DNA from: an uncultured Bacteroides sp.
GTDB lineage: Bacteria > Bacteroidota > Bacteroidia > Bacteroidales > Bacteroidaceae
Reading direction: 5' to 3'
Length of the DNA stretch: 60,457 nt
NCBI RefSeq assembly: GCF_937912035.1
Contig: NZ_CALDPF010000045.1
Span: forward strand, 1 to 60,457
Position 1 is the first letter of the stretch, and the number at the start of each line of letters is the position of its first letter. Both the position numbers and the translations under genes were made by a program. This document shows positions 1-8,696 of the stretch, in pieces. The notes below the pieces were generated by a model. That model had not been told where the DNA came from. It ran no database searches and saw only the letters and a list, made by a program, of their open reading frames with translations.

Positions 1-1193
1 TCATTCTCATTCAATCTGTTCTTCATTCCGGTAATACGCTTCCTCACTTCATCAGGCATATCCTTGTTTGTTTCCAGTGCCTCTTCCAATTGCTCTTTCA
101 GATCTAAAGGATGATAATCTATGAATGAATAATTGTTTTTTGTACTTAGCAAAAAATCATATAGTACAACCTCAATACCACACAAATAGTCATTCATCAT
201 ACGGATATACTTGCCATTATGCGTCTTCTTGTCAACTTGCAATATCTTATATTCCAAAAGGTTTTCAGGATTAGTAATACGCCCTTTTCTATAGGTAGCA
301 TAAATAGTATAATAGTGCGATACAGATTCTAGTGAAGTGATAACATTATTACTTTCATGTGGATAGTTGTTTGTATATACCGGATATAGTTGATTTGTCA
401 TTGAGTTGTAATGATAGATAGTGTCCCTTCTCATTTCACTTCTTATTGTTCGTAAGGCATAAGAATATATGGGTGTATTGGGGTCGATATGTGAAGCCCA
501 GCAAAAAGACGAACTACGTTGTATTATAAAATTTGAGGCAGGTATTGAATCCCTTATATTTCCTTTAAAATCTTGTATCCAGCATACATTCTTTTCATTT
601 TCATAAAGAGTATTTTCTCTTTGGTAATGTGAATAAGGCGTTCCAAAAACAATCACTTCATTTTTTTTTCTATTAGGGAATATTATTCCTCTTGTTGTAC
701 ATCCCTTGGGAAGATATATAGTTTCTTTTGGAATAAATGTACCATTTAAGTCATAAGAGTATATATGGTCTCTCATCCCTGCCCATATATAGATTCTATT
801 CTCATCTTCATCAATCTTAATTTCTGAAACCGAAAGATATTCACCGGGACCTTGTCCGCGATTGCCGATGTTTCCTAGAAATCTTCCATTTTTTCTTTTG
901 TATAATTTCACGCAATTACCTACATTTATTGTTGCAATATAATTCTTACTTATTGCTACATCGACAATTCTACCAAACGCCTCCTCTGTAGAGTTGTCCA
1001 GCTGTACAATCTCCACCGATTCCATAAGTTCTGACAGGTTGACGTCATACTCCCTGTCATCCAATGTAGATACATCAAAAGACAACAGTTCTTCTGAATC
1101 CAATGGGACTTCTTTTTCTTTGCTTGAGCAACTGTATAATAACACAGAAGCCAACATAGAGAAGATAAATATGCGTTTGACTCGTTTTTTCAT
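1..1193 (-). CDS. Six-bladed beta-propeller lipoprotein, C-terminus cut by window edge
   Basis: The frame is open from an ATG at 1193 down to base 1, about 397 codons with no stop. The N-terminus is a lipoprotein signal: basic MKKRVKR, a hydrophobic stretch, then a lipobox ending LLYSC near residue 22. The mature part contains a GQGPGEY motif and repeated propeller-like strands (for example YIWAGMRDHIYSYDLNG) that are typical of the Bacteroidales six-bladed beta-propeller family. These proteins are exported and attached to the envelope. Their biochemical role is generally unknown. Family length is near 380-400 residues, so only a few residues are probably missing. It lies just downstream of a ruined glycosyltransferase/LanC-like region on the same strand, which may once have been part of the same locus. 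I trust the family call and cannot name a substrate. Confidence 0.8.
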   Translation of the reverse strand, partial: MKKRVKRIFIFSMLASVLLYSCSSKEKEVPLDSEELLSFDVSTLDDREYDVNLSELMESVEIVQLDNSTEEAFGRIVDVAISKNYIATINVGNCVKLYKRKNGRFLGNIGNRGQGPGEYLSVSEIKIDEDENRIYIWAGMRDHIYSYDLNGTFIPKETIYLPKGCTTRGIIFPNRKKNEVIVFGTPYSHYQRENTLYENEKNVCWIQDFKGNIRDSIPASNFIIQRSSSFCWASHIDPNTPIYSYALRTIRSEMRRDTIYHYNSMTNQLYPVYTNNYPHESNNVITSLESVSHYYTIYATYRKGRITNPENLLEYKILQVDKKTHNGKYIRMMNDYLCGIEVVLYDFLLSTKNNYSFIDYHPLDLKEQLEEALETNKDMPDEVRKRITGMKNRLNEN

Positions 1194-1205
1194 AAGCTGA
1201 AAAAT

Positions 1206-1615
1206 TAATGGTTAGATATAAATATTAATTTCTTCTCATAAAGACTCTTCACTCGTTCTTTGAATAGATCAATAAAATATTTTTTTCTCTTCCTTCTTTT
1301 AAGTTATCTTCTGATATATCAAGCATTGTCATTTTGATTATGTTTTCTTTAAAATCTTGTACTCTTCTATTTCTTTCCGGATATAAATGCTACTCCATAT
1401 TTCCCGGTATTGGTTACTTCGTGTAACCCAGAGTTATCATGTACGACGAGAGAAAGCATATTCAGCATTATTTCTGCTACCACATAACCAAACTCTTCAT
1501 GAATATAAGGAACTACTCCAAAATTTGCATAGGCATATAGTTCAAGTATTTGTTCTACAGAAAGATAACCGGTAAACATGAAATTTATCCAATAAGGATT
1601 AATTATTCTTGGCAT
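1206..1615 (-). pseudogene. Glycosyltransferase remnant (C-terminal half, frameshifted)
   Basis: An 82-codon open stretch (1615-1367) reads like the end of a GT-B fold glycosyltransferase: ELYAYANFGVVPYIHEEFGY, then VVAEIML and SGLHEVTNTG, which match the sugar-nucleotide site layout (HE..GYV..E.M....P.V....G..E). The frame then breaks. The likely C-terminal tail (KYFIDLFKERVKSLYEKK) continues in another frame down to a stop at 1206. The N-terminal half is absent. Such glycosyltransferases occur in Bacteroidales next to double-glycine peptide/radical-SAM clusters, which fits the LanC-like fragment beside it. This is inference from motif resemblance. The fragment is certainly not a full gene. 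Confidence 0.5.
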
Positions 1616-1740
1616 TCACGGATAATCAAAAAAAATAAACTTATACCCATTTTTCCATCCCATAATCCTAAATCCTTATGGAAAAGTCCACGTAATATAC
1701 ATTGTTCTTGTATACACAATCTATTAATTATTGTAATCAT
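1603..1740 (-). pseudogene. LanC-like protein N-terminal fragment
   Basis: A 45-codon frame encodes LRGLFHKDLGLWDGKMGISL followed by FF and then drifts into a stop. The GLxxGKxGIxLFF pattern is the usual opening of LanC-like lanthionine-cyclase-fold proteins. The rest of the gene is missing, and the next homologous sequence on this strand is the C-terminal half of a glycosyltransferase. A deletion therefore seems to have joined the two genes near 1600-1640. Short, so only moderately sure. Confidence 0.4.
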
Positions 1741-1849
1741 AAATTATGTATTAGTGTTATGTTTATTTTTTTTATAGTTTTTTTATTTTTAAATTTACTA
1801 AATTTATATTTATTACAAAGCAAAATAAATTAACATGAGTTCGACGAAT

Positions 1850-2200
1850 TTAGAACAAAGTAAGCTGTGTGTCAATCGTTCGTGAAACATTGATACACAG
1901 TTTCTTTGGAAAGCAACAATATGCAGCTAGTGCACCAAATAGGTTGACAATGAAATTATCAAATGTCCTGTGTCTTGAATGTTCTACCTGTGCTATATTT
2001 TTAAGTTCGTCATTGATGGTTTCGATAATGGCTCGTTTCCTAAGAAGCAGCTTGTCTGAAACGGACTTCAAAGCTCCTTTCATATTGTTTTTCAGCTTGG
2101 TTACAAGTTGTATTACGTCAACGAACAGTCTCTCAAATAGCTATTCTTTATCACCTACAAGTTTCCCATAGTCAAACTCCACAAAAGACTTGTATTCAAG
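1850..2200 (-). mobile_element. IS982-family transposase remnant
   Basis: The frame ending at 1850 encodes LLLRKRAIIETINDELKN, then IAQVEHSRHRTFDNFIVNL and a PKK tail. This is the highly conserved C-terminus of IS982-type DDE transposases (RKR..IET.ND.LKN...IEHSRHRS..NF). Upstream, the same frame continues through LFERLFVDVIQLVTKLKNN and meets an in-frame TAG (forward 2141-2143) where the family has GDKGY. The N-terminal two thirds and any clear terminal repeats are absent, so the element is dead. It sits directly 3' of the BlaI-type gene, where a sensor partner would normally be. Confidence 0.75.
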
Positions 2201-2251
2201 AGTTTTTACGGTCGTCAACTATTTAAAATTTTACAGCTTTCTGACGGAGAT

Positions 2252-2617
2252 TTATTTGTCATCTTCTTTTTCTATCAGATTTATGATTTCGTTAAGTTCG
2301 TCTTTCGAAATCTTCTGTTCCTTGGCGAAGAAAGAAACCATTTCCTTGTATGAGTTGGCAAAGTAGTTTTTCACCAGACTGCTTACCGAACTTTTTGTGT
2401 ATTCTTCCTGTTTCACAAGTGGGGTATATCTGTAAGTGTTTCCGAACTTTTCGGCTTTCAGGTAACCTTTTCTTTTAAGGTTGGTTATTATTGATGCAAC
2501 AGTGGTATAGGGTGGGAGCGGTTCGTCGTAACATCCCACTACGTCTTTCACATAGCAAGGCCCCAGTTTCCATATAAAGCGCATAGCTTCTTCTTCCTGA
2601 AATGTCAGTTTTTCCAT
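2252..2617 (-). CDS. BlaI/MecI/CopY-family transcriptional repressor
   Basis: A 121-residue protein with the N-terminal winged helix of the BlaI/MecI family (LTFQEEEAMRFIWKLGP..., then the wing region YTTVASIITNLKRKGYL...YRYTPLV) and a C-terminal helical dimerisation part rich in charged residues. Members bind operator DNA as dimers and are released when a BlaR1/MecR-like membrane sensor of peptidase family M56 triggers their cleavage. In Bacteroidales the sensor, often fused to a TonB domain, normally follows the repressor. Here the downstream sequence is an IS982 remnant and no M56 gene is present, so this repressor looks orphaned. A -7 element lies about 35 bases upstream. No beta-lactamase is nearby. 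Confidence 0.85.
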   Translation of the reverse strand: MEKLTFQEEEAMRFIWKLGPCYVKDVVGCYDEPLPPYTTVASIITNLKRKGYLKAEKFGNTYRYTPLVKQEEYTKSSVSSLVKNYFANSYKEMVSFFAKEQKISKDELNEIINLIEKEDDK

Positions 2618-2649
2618 ATCGTATTAATTTTTCAATTACTAACTTTTCG

Positions 2650-2657
2650 CAAATCTA
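2650..2657 (-). promoter_or_regulatory. -7 element of the BlaI-type gene
   Basis: Read on the minus strand this is TAGATTTG, a match to the Bacteroides -7 consensus TAnnTTTG, 33 bases before the start codon. Confidence 0.5.
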
Positions 2658-2750
2658 CGAAATAATCGTAATTATACAAATATTAGAAGGTTAAACATGG
2701 TTAATAATTGAACAATTCATGTTGGCAGTTTGGATTGGCGGTATCAATAA

Positions 2751-2817
2751 AAAAACGACAGCCCATTCGAAATAAAATGAACTGTCGTTTTAGTCAAAAT
2801 GAACTGTTGTTTTAATA
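2751..2817. repeat. 22-bp repeat array with motif ACTGTYGTTTTA
   Basis: Two direct 22-bp units (2774-2795 and 2796-2817) share AAAATGAACTGT-C/T-GTTTTA. A third copy of the core, AAAACGACAG at 2752-2761, is inverted, so it can also pair with CTGTCGTTTT at 2782-2791 as a hairpin with a 20-nt loop. It lies 3' of msrA and upstream of the BlaI-type gene. It could terminate msrA transcription or bind a protein. The same core recurs in the array at 34931. Confidence 0.55.
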
Positions 2818-2842
2818 CGGGATTTCAGTCGCTGAAATTTTG

Positions 2843-3328
2843 TCAGAATTTTTTTACTCTGATATGGCAATAAGGCTCTCCTCCTGTTTTGTCGTAATAA
2901 TGTTGGTGATAGTCCTCAGCCTCCCAAAAATGAGATGCCGGAGTAAGTGTAGTATTGACTTCATATCCTTTGTCGCGCAATATAGCAATAACATTCTGCG
3001 CTTGCTCCAGCTGTGAATTGTCAAGATAGAAAATCTCGCTTCTGTATTGAGGGCCTATGTCAGGACCCTGTCCGTCAGTCTGTGCGGGGTCGTGTATTTC
3101 AAAAAACAATTTGCACAGGTCTGTGTATGAAATCTTTTCGGCGTCATATTCTACAAGTACAGCTTCGGCATGTCCTGTAGTGTGAGCCTTTACTTCCTGG
3201 TATGTAGGGTTTTCCTTGTGTCCGCCTATGTATCCCACAGTGGTGTTTATCACACCGTTTGCCCTTTCCAACTGGTGTTGTACTCCCCAGAAACATCCGC
3301 AGGCAAAAATAGCTTTTTCTGTTTTCAT
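2843..3328 (-). CDS. msrA: Peptide-methionine (S)-S-oxide reductase MsrA
   Basis: A 161-residue MsrA that reduces methionine-S-sulfoxide in proteins and free methionine, with thioredoxin as usual reductant. The catalytic cysteine is in ACGCFWG near residue 10. Also present are GYIGG, the conserved HAEAV/YDP-like region, GPQYRSEIFY and FWEAEDYHQHYY. There is no fused MsrB domain. An ATG 12 codons further upstream is in frame, but a -7 element (TATGTTTG on the minus strand, 3365-3358) overlaps it, so I place the start at 3328. The gene is divergent from the TPR gene, with both promoters inside a short shared spacer. Confidence 0.93.
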   Translation of the reverse strand: MKTEKAIFACGCFWGVQHQLERANGVINTTVGYIGGHKENPTYQEVKAHTTGHAEAVLVEYDAEKISYTDLCKLFFEIHDPAQTDGQGPDIGPQYRSEIFYLDNSQLEQAQNVIAILRDKGYEVNTTLTPASHFWEAEDYHQHYYDKTGGEPYCHIRVKKF

Positions 3329-3357
3329 GATTTCAGTCAGTTTTATAAATGAATGTG

Positions 3358-3365
3358 CAAACATA
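3358..3365 (-). promoter_or_regulatory. -7 element of msrA
   Basis: TATGTTTG on the minus strand fits TAnnTTTG. Transcription from here would start near 3351, downstream of the ATG at 3364, which decides the start codon of msrA. Confidence 0.55.
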
Positions 3366-3407
3366 CAAAAAGATTTTAACTCTTTCGCTATATATATGTT
3401 TATCTGT

Positions 3408-3415
3408 TACCTTTG
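3408..3415 (+). promoter_or_regulatory. -7 element of the TPR gene
   Basis: TACCTTTG, a full match to the Bacteroides -7 consensus, 28 bases before the ATG at 3444. Confidence 0.6.
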
Positions 3416-3443
3416 CGTTGTAAACTATAGAAAATTCGTGATT

Positions 3444-4268
3444 ATGAAGAAAATATTTATACTCATTTTTATGTCGCTTGGTACTTTATTCCAATTATAT
3501 TCGCAATCGTACAATGAGGTCGTGGAACGTGCCATGAAGTATGCTTTGAGTGACAGTCTCGTGCAGGCGGAACAACTTTTCCGTGAGGCTTTGAAAATGG
3601 ATCCGAACAATGCGCGAAATGCTCTTCTTTTTTCCAATCTTGGTACGGTCCTGAAACGCATGGGGCGTACGGATGAGGCTATCGAGGCATATACCATGGC
3701 TCTTAACATCACTCCGTATTCCACAGCCATGCTTCTAAACCGTGGTACTTTGTATCTTGATAAAGGATTGGATTCTAAGGCGTACGTAGATTTCTGTAAT
3801 GTGATAGACCTTATACCGGAAAATGTTGAGGCCCGTCTTTACCGTGCATACATATATATGCAGAGGCGCGAGTATACTGAAGCGCGCATAGACTATAATG
3901 TAATTGTTGGCAAGGAGCCGTCGCACAAGGCTGCCAGAATAGGGTTGGCAATGCTTGATCAGCTTGAGGGAAACTTTACCGGAGCACGTGACAAATTGAA
4001 TTTGCTCATCGGTGAGTTTGCAGATGATGCTTCACTCTTGATAATGAGAGCAAATCTTGATTTGGAAAGAGGATATCCAGAGGCGGCTGTTCTTGATCTG
4101 GAAGAAGCGTTGCGTCTCGACCCAAAGGATGCAGAAACAACTGTCCAATTGGGAGATGTTTATCTGTCTCTAAAAAACAAGTCCAAGGCGCTTAAGGCAT
4201 ATGAAAAAGCTATCTCTTTAGGTATACCTCGTTCGGCACTCTTGGAGCAGATTAAGAAATGCAAATAG
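3444..4268 (+). CDS. Exported tetratricopeptide repeat protein
   Basis: 274 residues with a cleavable signal peptide (MKKIFILIFMSLGTLFQLYSQ) and then at least six TPR-type helical pairs, visible as repeats of A...LF..AL..DP.N..A...LG..L...G...EA...Y. TPR arrays hold other proteins, so it probably acts as a periplasmic or envelope scaffold. No catalytic domain is seen. The frame is open further upstream, but a -7 element at 3408-3415 places the transcription start after 3415, so the ATG at 3444 is preferred. It converges on recQ with only 34 bases between the stops. Confidence 0.8.
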   Translation: MKKIFILIFMSLGTLFQLYSQSYNEVVERAMKYALSDSLVQAEQLFREALKMDPNNARNALLFSNLGTVLKRMGRTDEAIEAYTMALNITPYSTAMLLNRGTLYLDKGLDSKAYVDFCNVIDLIPENVEARLYRAYIYMQRREYTEARIDYNVIVGKEPSHKAARIGLAMLDQLEGNFTGARDKLNLLIGEFADDASLLIMRANLDLERGYPEAAVLDLEEALRLDPKDAETTVQLGDVYLSLKNKSKALKAYEKAISLGIPRSALLEQIKKCK

Positions 4269-4302
4269 ATTCCATCTGTTGTTTTATTCTATATTTATTT
4301 CT

Positions 4303-6123
4303 TTACGAGTTGTAATATTTCTTTATTGCATTGACGAAATCGCGTCCGTATTTCTTCTTTTTATATTCGCTGAATCCGGAAATGTTGTCCAGATCTTCCA
4401 GGTTTTTGGGTTTCTTGTCGCAAAGTGATTGCAGCGTGCTGTCGGACATTACAATATAAGGAGGTATGGCTTCCTGTTCTGCCAGCTTGAGTCTCAACAG
4501 ACGCAGGGTCTCGAACAGGGAGTCTTCATTTTCCAGATTCCCGTAAGCATTTTTCTTAATCTGTACAGGCGATGTACCGATATTGCTCTTTTTGTATTGT
4601 CTGTTGGTGAATTCATCTTCTTTAATGACAACCAGTTCCGCATTCTGTTTTCCGTACAGAACCCTGGCTCCCAGTTCGGTTATTTTCAGATGATTGTTTT
4701 CATTGTATGCTATTTCTATGTATCCCATGTTCAGCATTTGCATCAGATAGTTCTGCCAGTGGCGCGAAGGAATATCTCTTCCGGCTCCGAATGTCTTTAT
4801 CTTGTCGTATTCCTTTTCAGATATTTCTTGTGTAAAGTTACCTCGTAGTATTTCTATAAGTGTTCCTGTGGCTATCTGCTGGTTGGTCCTTGCTATTGCG
4901 CTCAGAGCTTTCTGTATTATTATCGTTCCATCGAATCTTTCCGGAGGATTACGGCATACGTCGCAATTGCCGCAGTCGTGATCCATCGTTTCCCCGAAGT
5001 AGCTTAGCAGGATTCTTCGGCGGCAGATGTCGGCTTCGGCATACTGCTGCATACGGTTCAGCTTTTCTACGTTTATTTCCTTCTGATTACTTTCTTCGGC
5101 AAATTTGGTAAGCTGAATCATGTCTCCAAGCGAATAGAATAACATGGTGTCACTTTTCATACCGTCTCTTCCCGCACGACCTATTTCCTGATAGAAGCTC
5201 TCTATACTTTTAGGCAGATTGTAATGTATCACCCATCTTACGTTCGACTTGTCTATTCCCATTCCGAAAGCAACGGTGGCACACACTATCTGTACACGAT
5301 CATTGATGAAATCGTCCTGTGTCTGTTCGCGTTCGGAATTTGACAGTCCTGCATGATATACTGCCGTGTCGAAGCCTTCGTCGTAAAGCAGTTCTGCAAC
5401 TTTCTCTGTAGTCTTTCTGCTCATGCAGTATATGATTCCGCTTTCGTTGCCATGCTTCTCTATGAATCTTTTTATTATTCTGATTTTTTCTTTCTGCTGG
5501 TAGCCTTTCTTTACGTCAAGACTCAGGTTAGGACGGTCGAACGAGGAAATGAATACTTCCGGTTCGTTCATTTTCAGTTGTTTTACTATGTCCTGACGTG
5601 TGATTTTGTCAGCGGTGGCAGTCAGTGCCACTATTGGAACTCGGTGGAACTGTTTTCTAAGTATCTCCAGCTGTGTATACTCAGGGCGGAAATCATGTCC
5701 CCATTGCGAAATGCAGTGTGCTTCGTCTATTGCAAAAAGGGAAATCTTAATGTCTCTAAGCAGATAGTTGGTTTCTGATATAAGTCTTTCGGGAGATATA
5801 TAGAGCAGTTTGACTTTTCCCTGCAGGCACTCCATGCGTACGCTTGTATTTTCCGTATCAGTGTTCATACTGTTCAGTGCGCGTGCGGCTATACCGTTGG
5901 CCTGCAATGCTTCCACCTGGTCTTTCATGAGTGAAATCAGTGGTGAAACTACTATAGCTGTACCTTCCATCATGAGTGCCGGAATCTGGTAGCATAAGGA
6001 TTTGCCTCCACCTGTAGGCATAAGAACCAGGGTATCTTTTTTATTCAGTATATTTGTGATTATTTCTTTCTGTTGAGGACGGAACTCTGTATATCCGAAA
6101 TATTTTTTGAGAATGTCAAGCAT
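4303..6123 (-). CDS. recQ: ATP-dependent DNA helicase RecQ
   Basis: 606 residues in the standard RecQ order: helicase domain with Walker A MPTGGGKSLCYQIPAL (about residues 36-51), DEAHCISQWGHDFRPEY, the YHAGL and Q-D-D-F region, and arginine-finger motif IGRAGRDG; then the RQC zinc-binding part (CRRR...YFGE...CGNCDVC); then a C-terminal HRDC domain starting near residue 520. RecQ unwinds 3'-5' and works in recombination repair and restart of stalled forks. A -7 element TATCTTTG (minus strand, 6156-6149) precedes it. It is divergent from the AraC-type gene. Confidence 0.95.
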   Translation of the reverse strand: MLDILKKYFGYTEFRPQQKEIITNILNKKDTLVLMPTGGGKSLCYQIPALMMEGTAIVVSPLISLMKDQVEALQANGIAARALNSMNTDTENTSVRMECLQGKVKLLYISPERLISETNYLLRDIKISLFAIDEAHCISQWGHDFRPEYTQLEILRKQFHRVPIVALTATADKITRQDIVKQLKMNEPEVFISSFDRPNLSLDVKKGYQQKEKIRIIKRFIEKHGNESGIIYCMSRKTTEKVAELLYDEGFDTAVYHAGLSNSEREQTQDDFINDRVQIVCATVAFGMGIDKSNVRWVIHYNLPKSIESFYQEIGRAGRDGMKSDTMLFYSLGDMIQLTKFAEESNQKEINVEKLNRMQQYAEADICRRRILLSYFGETMDHDCGNCDVCRNPPERFDGTIIIQKALSAIARTNQQIATGTLIEILRGNFTQEISEKEYDKIKTFGAGRDIPSRHWQNYLMQMLNMGYIEIAYNENNHLKITELGARVLYGKQNAELVVIKEDEFTNRQYKKSNIGTSPVQIKKNAYGNLENEDSLFETLRLLRLKLAEQEAIPPYIVMSDSTLQSLCDKKPKNLEDLDNISGFSEYKKKKYGRDFVNAIKKYYNS

Positions 6124-6148
6124 CTGGTAAGTCTGTTTTTAGCGAGTA

Positions 6149-6156
6149 CAAAGATA
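6149..6156 (-). promoter_or_regulatory. -7 element of recQ
   Basis: TATCTTTG on the minus strand, 26 bases upstream of the recQ start codon. Confidence 0.5.
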
Positions 6157-6271
6157 ATATTCAATATTGATACATTCGAAAAAAGTTGACAAAGATTTTG
6201 CAGTCTAAAAAAAAACTTACAAATTTGTATTGTAAAAATAGTAAACTAGGACTAAAAACGTATCAGCACAA

Positions 6272-6736
6272 ATGGAAAATAATCATGAAGTAATCAATAA
6301 TGAAAATGCTGGACAGGTTAAAATGCCATATAATCTGAGGGAAAAGAAAATAAAATCAGCACCTTATCGTGACCTTATTAGGACTGAACTTGCTGATGAG
6401 CTTTACGAAAGGATATATGAACTTGTCGTAACCCAAAAAAGATACAAACAGCCTAATTTTTCGGCCAGTGATTTGGCAAAGATCTTAAAGACCAACACAA
6501 GGTATCTTTCTGCTGTGGTCAACTCCAAGTATAAGATGAATTTTTCCTGTTTGCTTAATGAATATAGAATAAGGGATGCAAAACGTATGCTTGCAGACAA
6601 AAGGTATGCGGGAAAGAATATAGAGGAGATAAGTGCCATGTCGGGTTTTGCCAACCGTCAGTCTTTTTATGCTGCATTTTATAGAATTGTAGGTATTACT
6701 CCTAACGAATACAGAAAAAATCATGAAAATGTCTGA
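6272..6736 (+). CDS. Small AraC-type HTH regulator
   Basis: 154 residues. The C-terminal ~100 residues form the two-HTH AraC DNA-binding domain: first helix-turn-helix around ASDLAKILKTNTRYLSAVVN, second around EEISAMSGFANRQSFYAAFYR, ending with the family signature GITPNEYRK. The N-terminal part is only about 45 polar residues, with no sugar-binding or receiver domain, so no ligand can be proposed. Its end overlaps the start of the M49 peptidase by 14 nt, which suggests translational coupling and co-regulation with peptide degradation. No clear TAnnTTTG element is visible upstream. Confidence 0.8.
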   Translation: MENNHEVINNENAGQVKMPYNLREKKIKSAPYRDLIRTELADELYERIYELVVTQKRYKQPNFSASDLAKILKTNTRYLSAVVNSKYKMNFSCLLNEYRIRDAKRMLADKRYAGKNIEEISAMSGFANRQSFYAAFYRIVGITPNEYRKNHENV

Positions 6737-8687
6737 AGATAATTTTAATTATTCAGTAGAACAATTTGCAGACCTGCAGATTTTACGATATAAAGTACAT
6801 GGTTTCGAGTCTTTGACATTAAACCAGAAAAAACTTTTATATTATCTGTCCGAAGCAGCTTTAAACGGACGTGATATACTGTTCGACCAGAACGGAAAAT
6901 ATAATCTGAAAATACGCCGTCTGCTGGAAGCTGTTTATAAACATTATGACGGTGATCGTTTGGATACAGAGTTTCAAGCGTTTGAAGTATACCTCAAGCG
7001 AGTGTGGTTTGCTAGCGGAATACACCATCATTATTCCACAGATAAGTTCATACCTGGATTTTCTGTAGATTTTCTTCGTGATGCAGTAATGTCGCTTGAT
7101 AAGTCGTTGTTGCCGTTAAAGGATGGGCAAACTGTGGTTGGATTATGTAACGAATTATTCCCTGTAATTTTTGACCCTGCCATAATGCCTAAGCGAGTCA
7201 ATCAGGCTGATGGTGAGGACCTGTTGCTTACGTCAGCTTCGAATTATTATGTAGGTGTCACACAGCAGGAGGCTGAGGACTTTTATGCTGCCATGAAATC
7301 GCCGGATGACGAAACTCCTGTGATGTACGGAATGAACAGCCGTCTGGAAAAGAAAAATGGCGTGATAACCGAAGTGGTCTGGAAACTTGACGGTGAATAT
7401 GGTAATGCCATTCGTAAAATTGTTTATTGGCTTGAAAAGGCTATGGATGTGGCAGAAAATGAACATCAGAAAGAGGTGATACGTCTGCTCATAGAATTTT
7501 ACCGTACTGGAGATTTGAAAATATTTGACGATTATTCCATTTGTTGGCTTAAAGATACAGAGTCGCATATTGACTTTGTAAATGGATTTATAGAAAGCTA
7601 TGGCGATCCGCTCGGAATGAAAGCCAGCTGGGAGTCAATAGTAAACTTTAAAGATCTTGAGGCTACTCACCGCACAGAGGTGTTGAGCTGTAATGCCCAG
7701 TGGTTTGAGGACCATTCGCCTGTATCTTCACAATTCAAGAAGTCTGAGGTGAAGGGTGTATCAGCAAAAGTTATTACTGCCGCCATACTTGCGGGCGATC
7801 TTTATCCTGCCAGTGCAATAGGTATCAATCTGCCTAACTCAAACTGGATTCGCAGTGTTCACGGTTCCAAGTCTGTTACAATCGGTAACCTTACTGACGC
7901 ATATAACAAGGCTGCCAGAGGTAACGGTTTCAGAGATGAGTTTGTGTATAGTGAATATGAAAAGCAGCTGCTGGACAAGTATGCTGATATAACAGGTGAC
8001 CTTCATACCGACTTGCATGAATGTCTTGGTCACGGTTCCGGCAAACTCCTTCCTGGAGTTGATCCTGATGCTTTAAAGGCGTACGGTGCTACAATAGAAG
8101 AGGCACGTGCCGATTTGTTCGGACTTTATTACATACCGGATGCAAAAATGGTGGAACTTGGGCTTACTCCGGACAGTGAGGCTTATAAGGCAGAGTACTA
8201 CTCGTATATGATGAACGGATTGCTGACACAACTTGTCAGAATAGAGCCGGGATGCTGTATTGAAGAATCGCACATGCGTAACCGTCAGCTTATTGCCGCA
8301 TGGGCTTTGGAACATGGAGCGGCAGAGGGTGTGGTGCAGCTGGTGAAAAATGATTCCAAAACATTCGTGGTAATCAACGATTATGAAAAATTACGTTCTC
8401 TATTCGGAGTGTTGCTTGCCGAAATCCAGAGAATAAAGAGTGAGGGTGATTATGAAGCGGCACGCGAGCTGGTAGAGAAGTATGCCGTGAAGGTTAATCC
8501 GGCATTACATTCCGAGATTCTTGAAAGATATAAGGCTCTAAATCTGGCACCTTACAAAGGATTCATAAATCCTGTATATACTGCATTGACAGACAATGAG
8601 AATAATATTATAGATGTAAAAATAGACTATACCGAAGGTTATGCGGAACAGATGCTTCGCTATAGCCTTGACTATTCTAATCTTTGA
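6723..8687 (+). CDS. Dipeptidyl-peptidase III (family M49)
   Basis: 654 residues. The zinc motif HECLGH lies near residue 431, and the second motif EEARAD near residue 460 supplies the third ligand. This pair defines metallopeptidase family M49, which removes dipeptides from the N-terminus of short peptides. No signal peptide is seen, so it should be cytoplasmic and act on imported or turnover peptides. Homologues in Bacteroides genomes are sometimes labelled dihydrofolate reductase; nothing in the sequence supports that. ATGs at 6723 and 6729 are both possible. It is the middle gene of an AraC/M49/HEAT-repeat operon. Confidence 0.9.
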   Translation: MKMSEDNFNYSVEQFADLQILRYKVHGFESLTLNQKKLLYYLSEAALNGRDILFDQNGKYNLKIRRLLEAVYKHYDGDRLDTEFQAFEVYLKRVWFASGIHHHYSTDKFIPGFSVDFLRDAVMSLDKSLLPLKDGQTVVGLCNELFPVIFDPAIMPKRVNQADGEDLLLTSASNYYVGVTQQEAEDFYAAMKSPDDETPVMYGMNSRLEKKNGVITEVVWKLDGEYGNAIRKIVYWLEKAMDVAENEHQKEVIRLLIEFYRTGDLKIFDDYSICWLKDTESHIDFVNGFIESYGDPLGMKASWESIVNFKDLEATHRTEVLSCNAQWFEDHSPVSSQFKKSEVKGVSAKVITAAILAGDLYPASAIGINLPNSNWIRSVHGSKSVTIGNLTDAYNKAARGNGFRDEFVYSEYEKQLLDKYADITGDLHTDLHECLGHGSGKLLPGVDPDALKAYGATIEEARADLFGLYYIPDAKMVELGLTPDSEAYKAEYYSYMMNGLLTQLVRIEPGCCIEESHMRNRQLIAAWALEHGAAEGVVQLVKNDSKTFVVINDYEKLRSLFGVLLAEIQRIKSEGDYEAARELVEKYAVKVNPALHSEILERYKALNLAPYKGFINPVYTALTDNENNIIDVKIDYTEGYAEQMLRYSLDYSNL

Positions 8688-8696
8688 ATTGATATC

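Noticed and set aside
2252..2617. Beta-lactam resistance locus suggested by the BlaI-type gene
   Set aside because: No beta-lactamase, penicillin-binding protein or M56 sensor is nearby.
6723..8687. Dihydrofolate reductase label often given to homologues of this gene
   Set aside because: The zinc motifs HECLGH and EEARAD show an M49 dipeptidyl-peptidase; no reductase motif is present.
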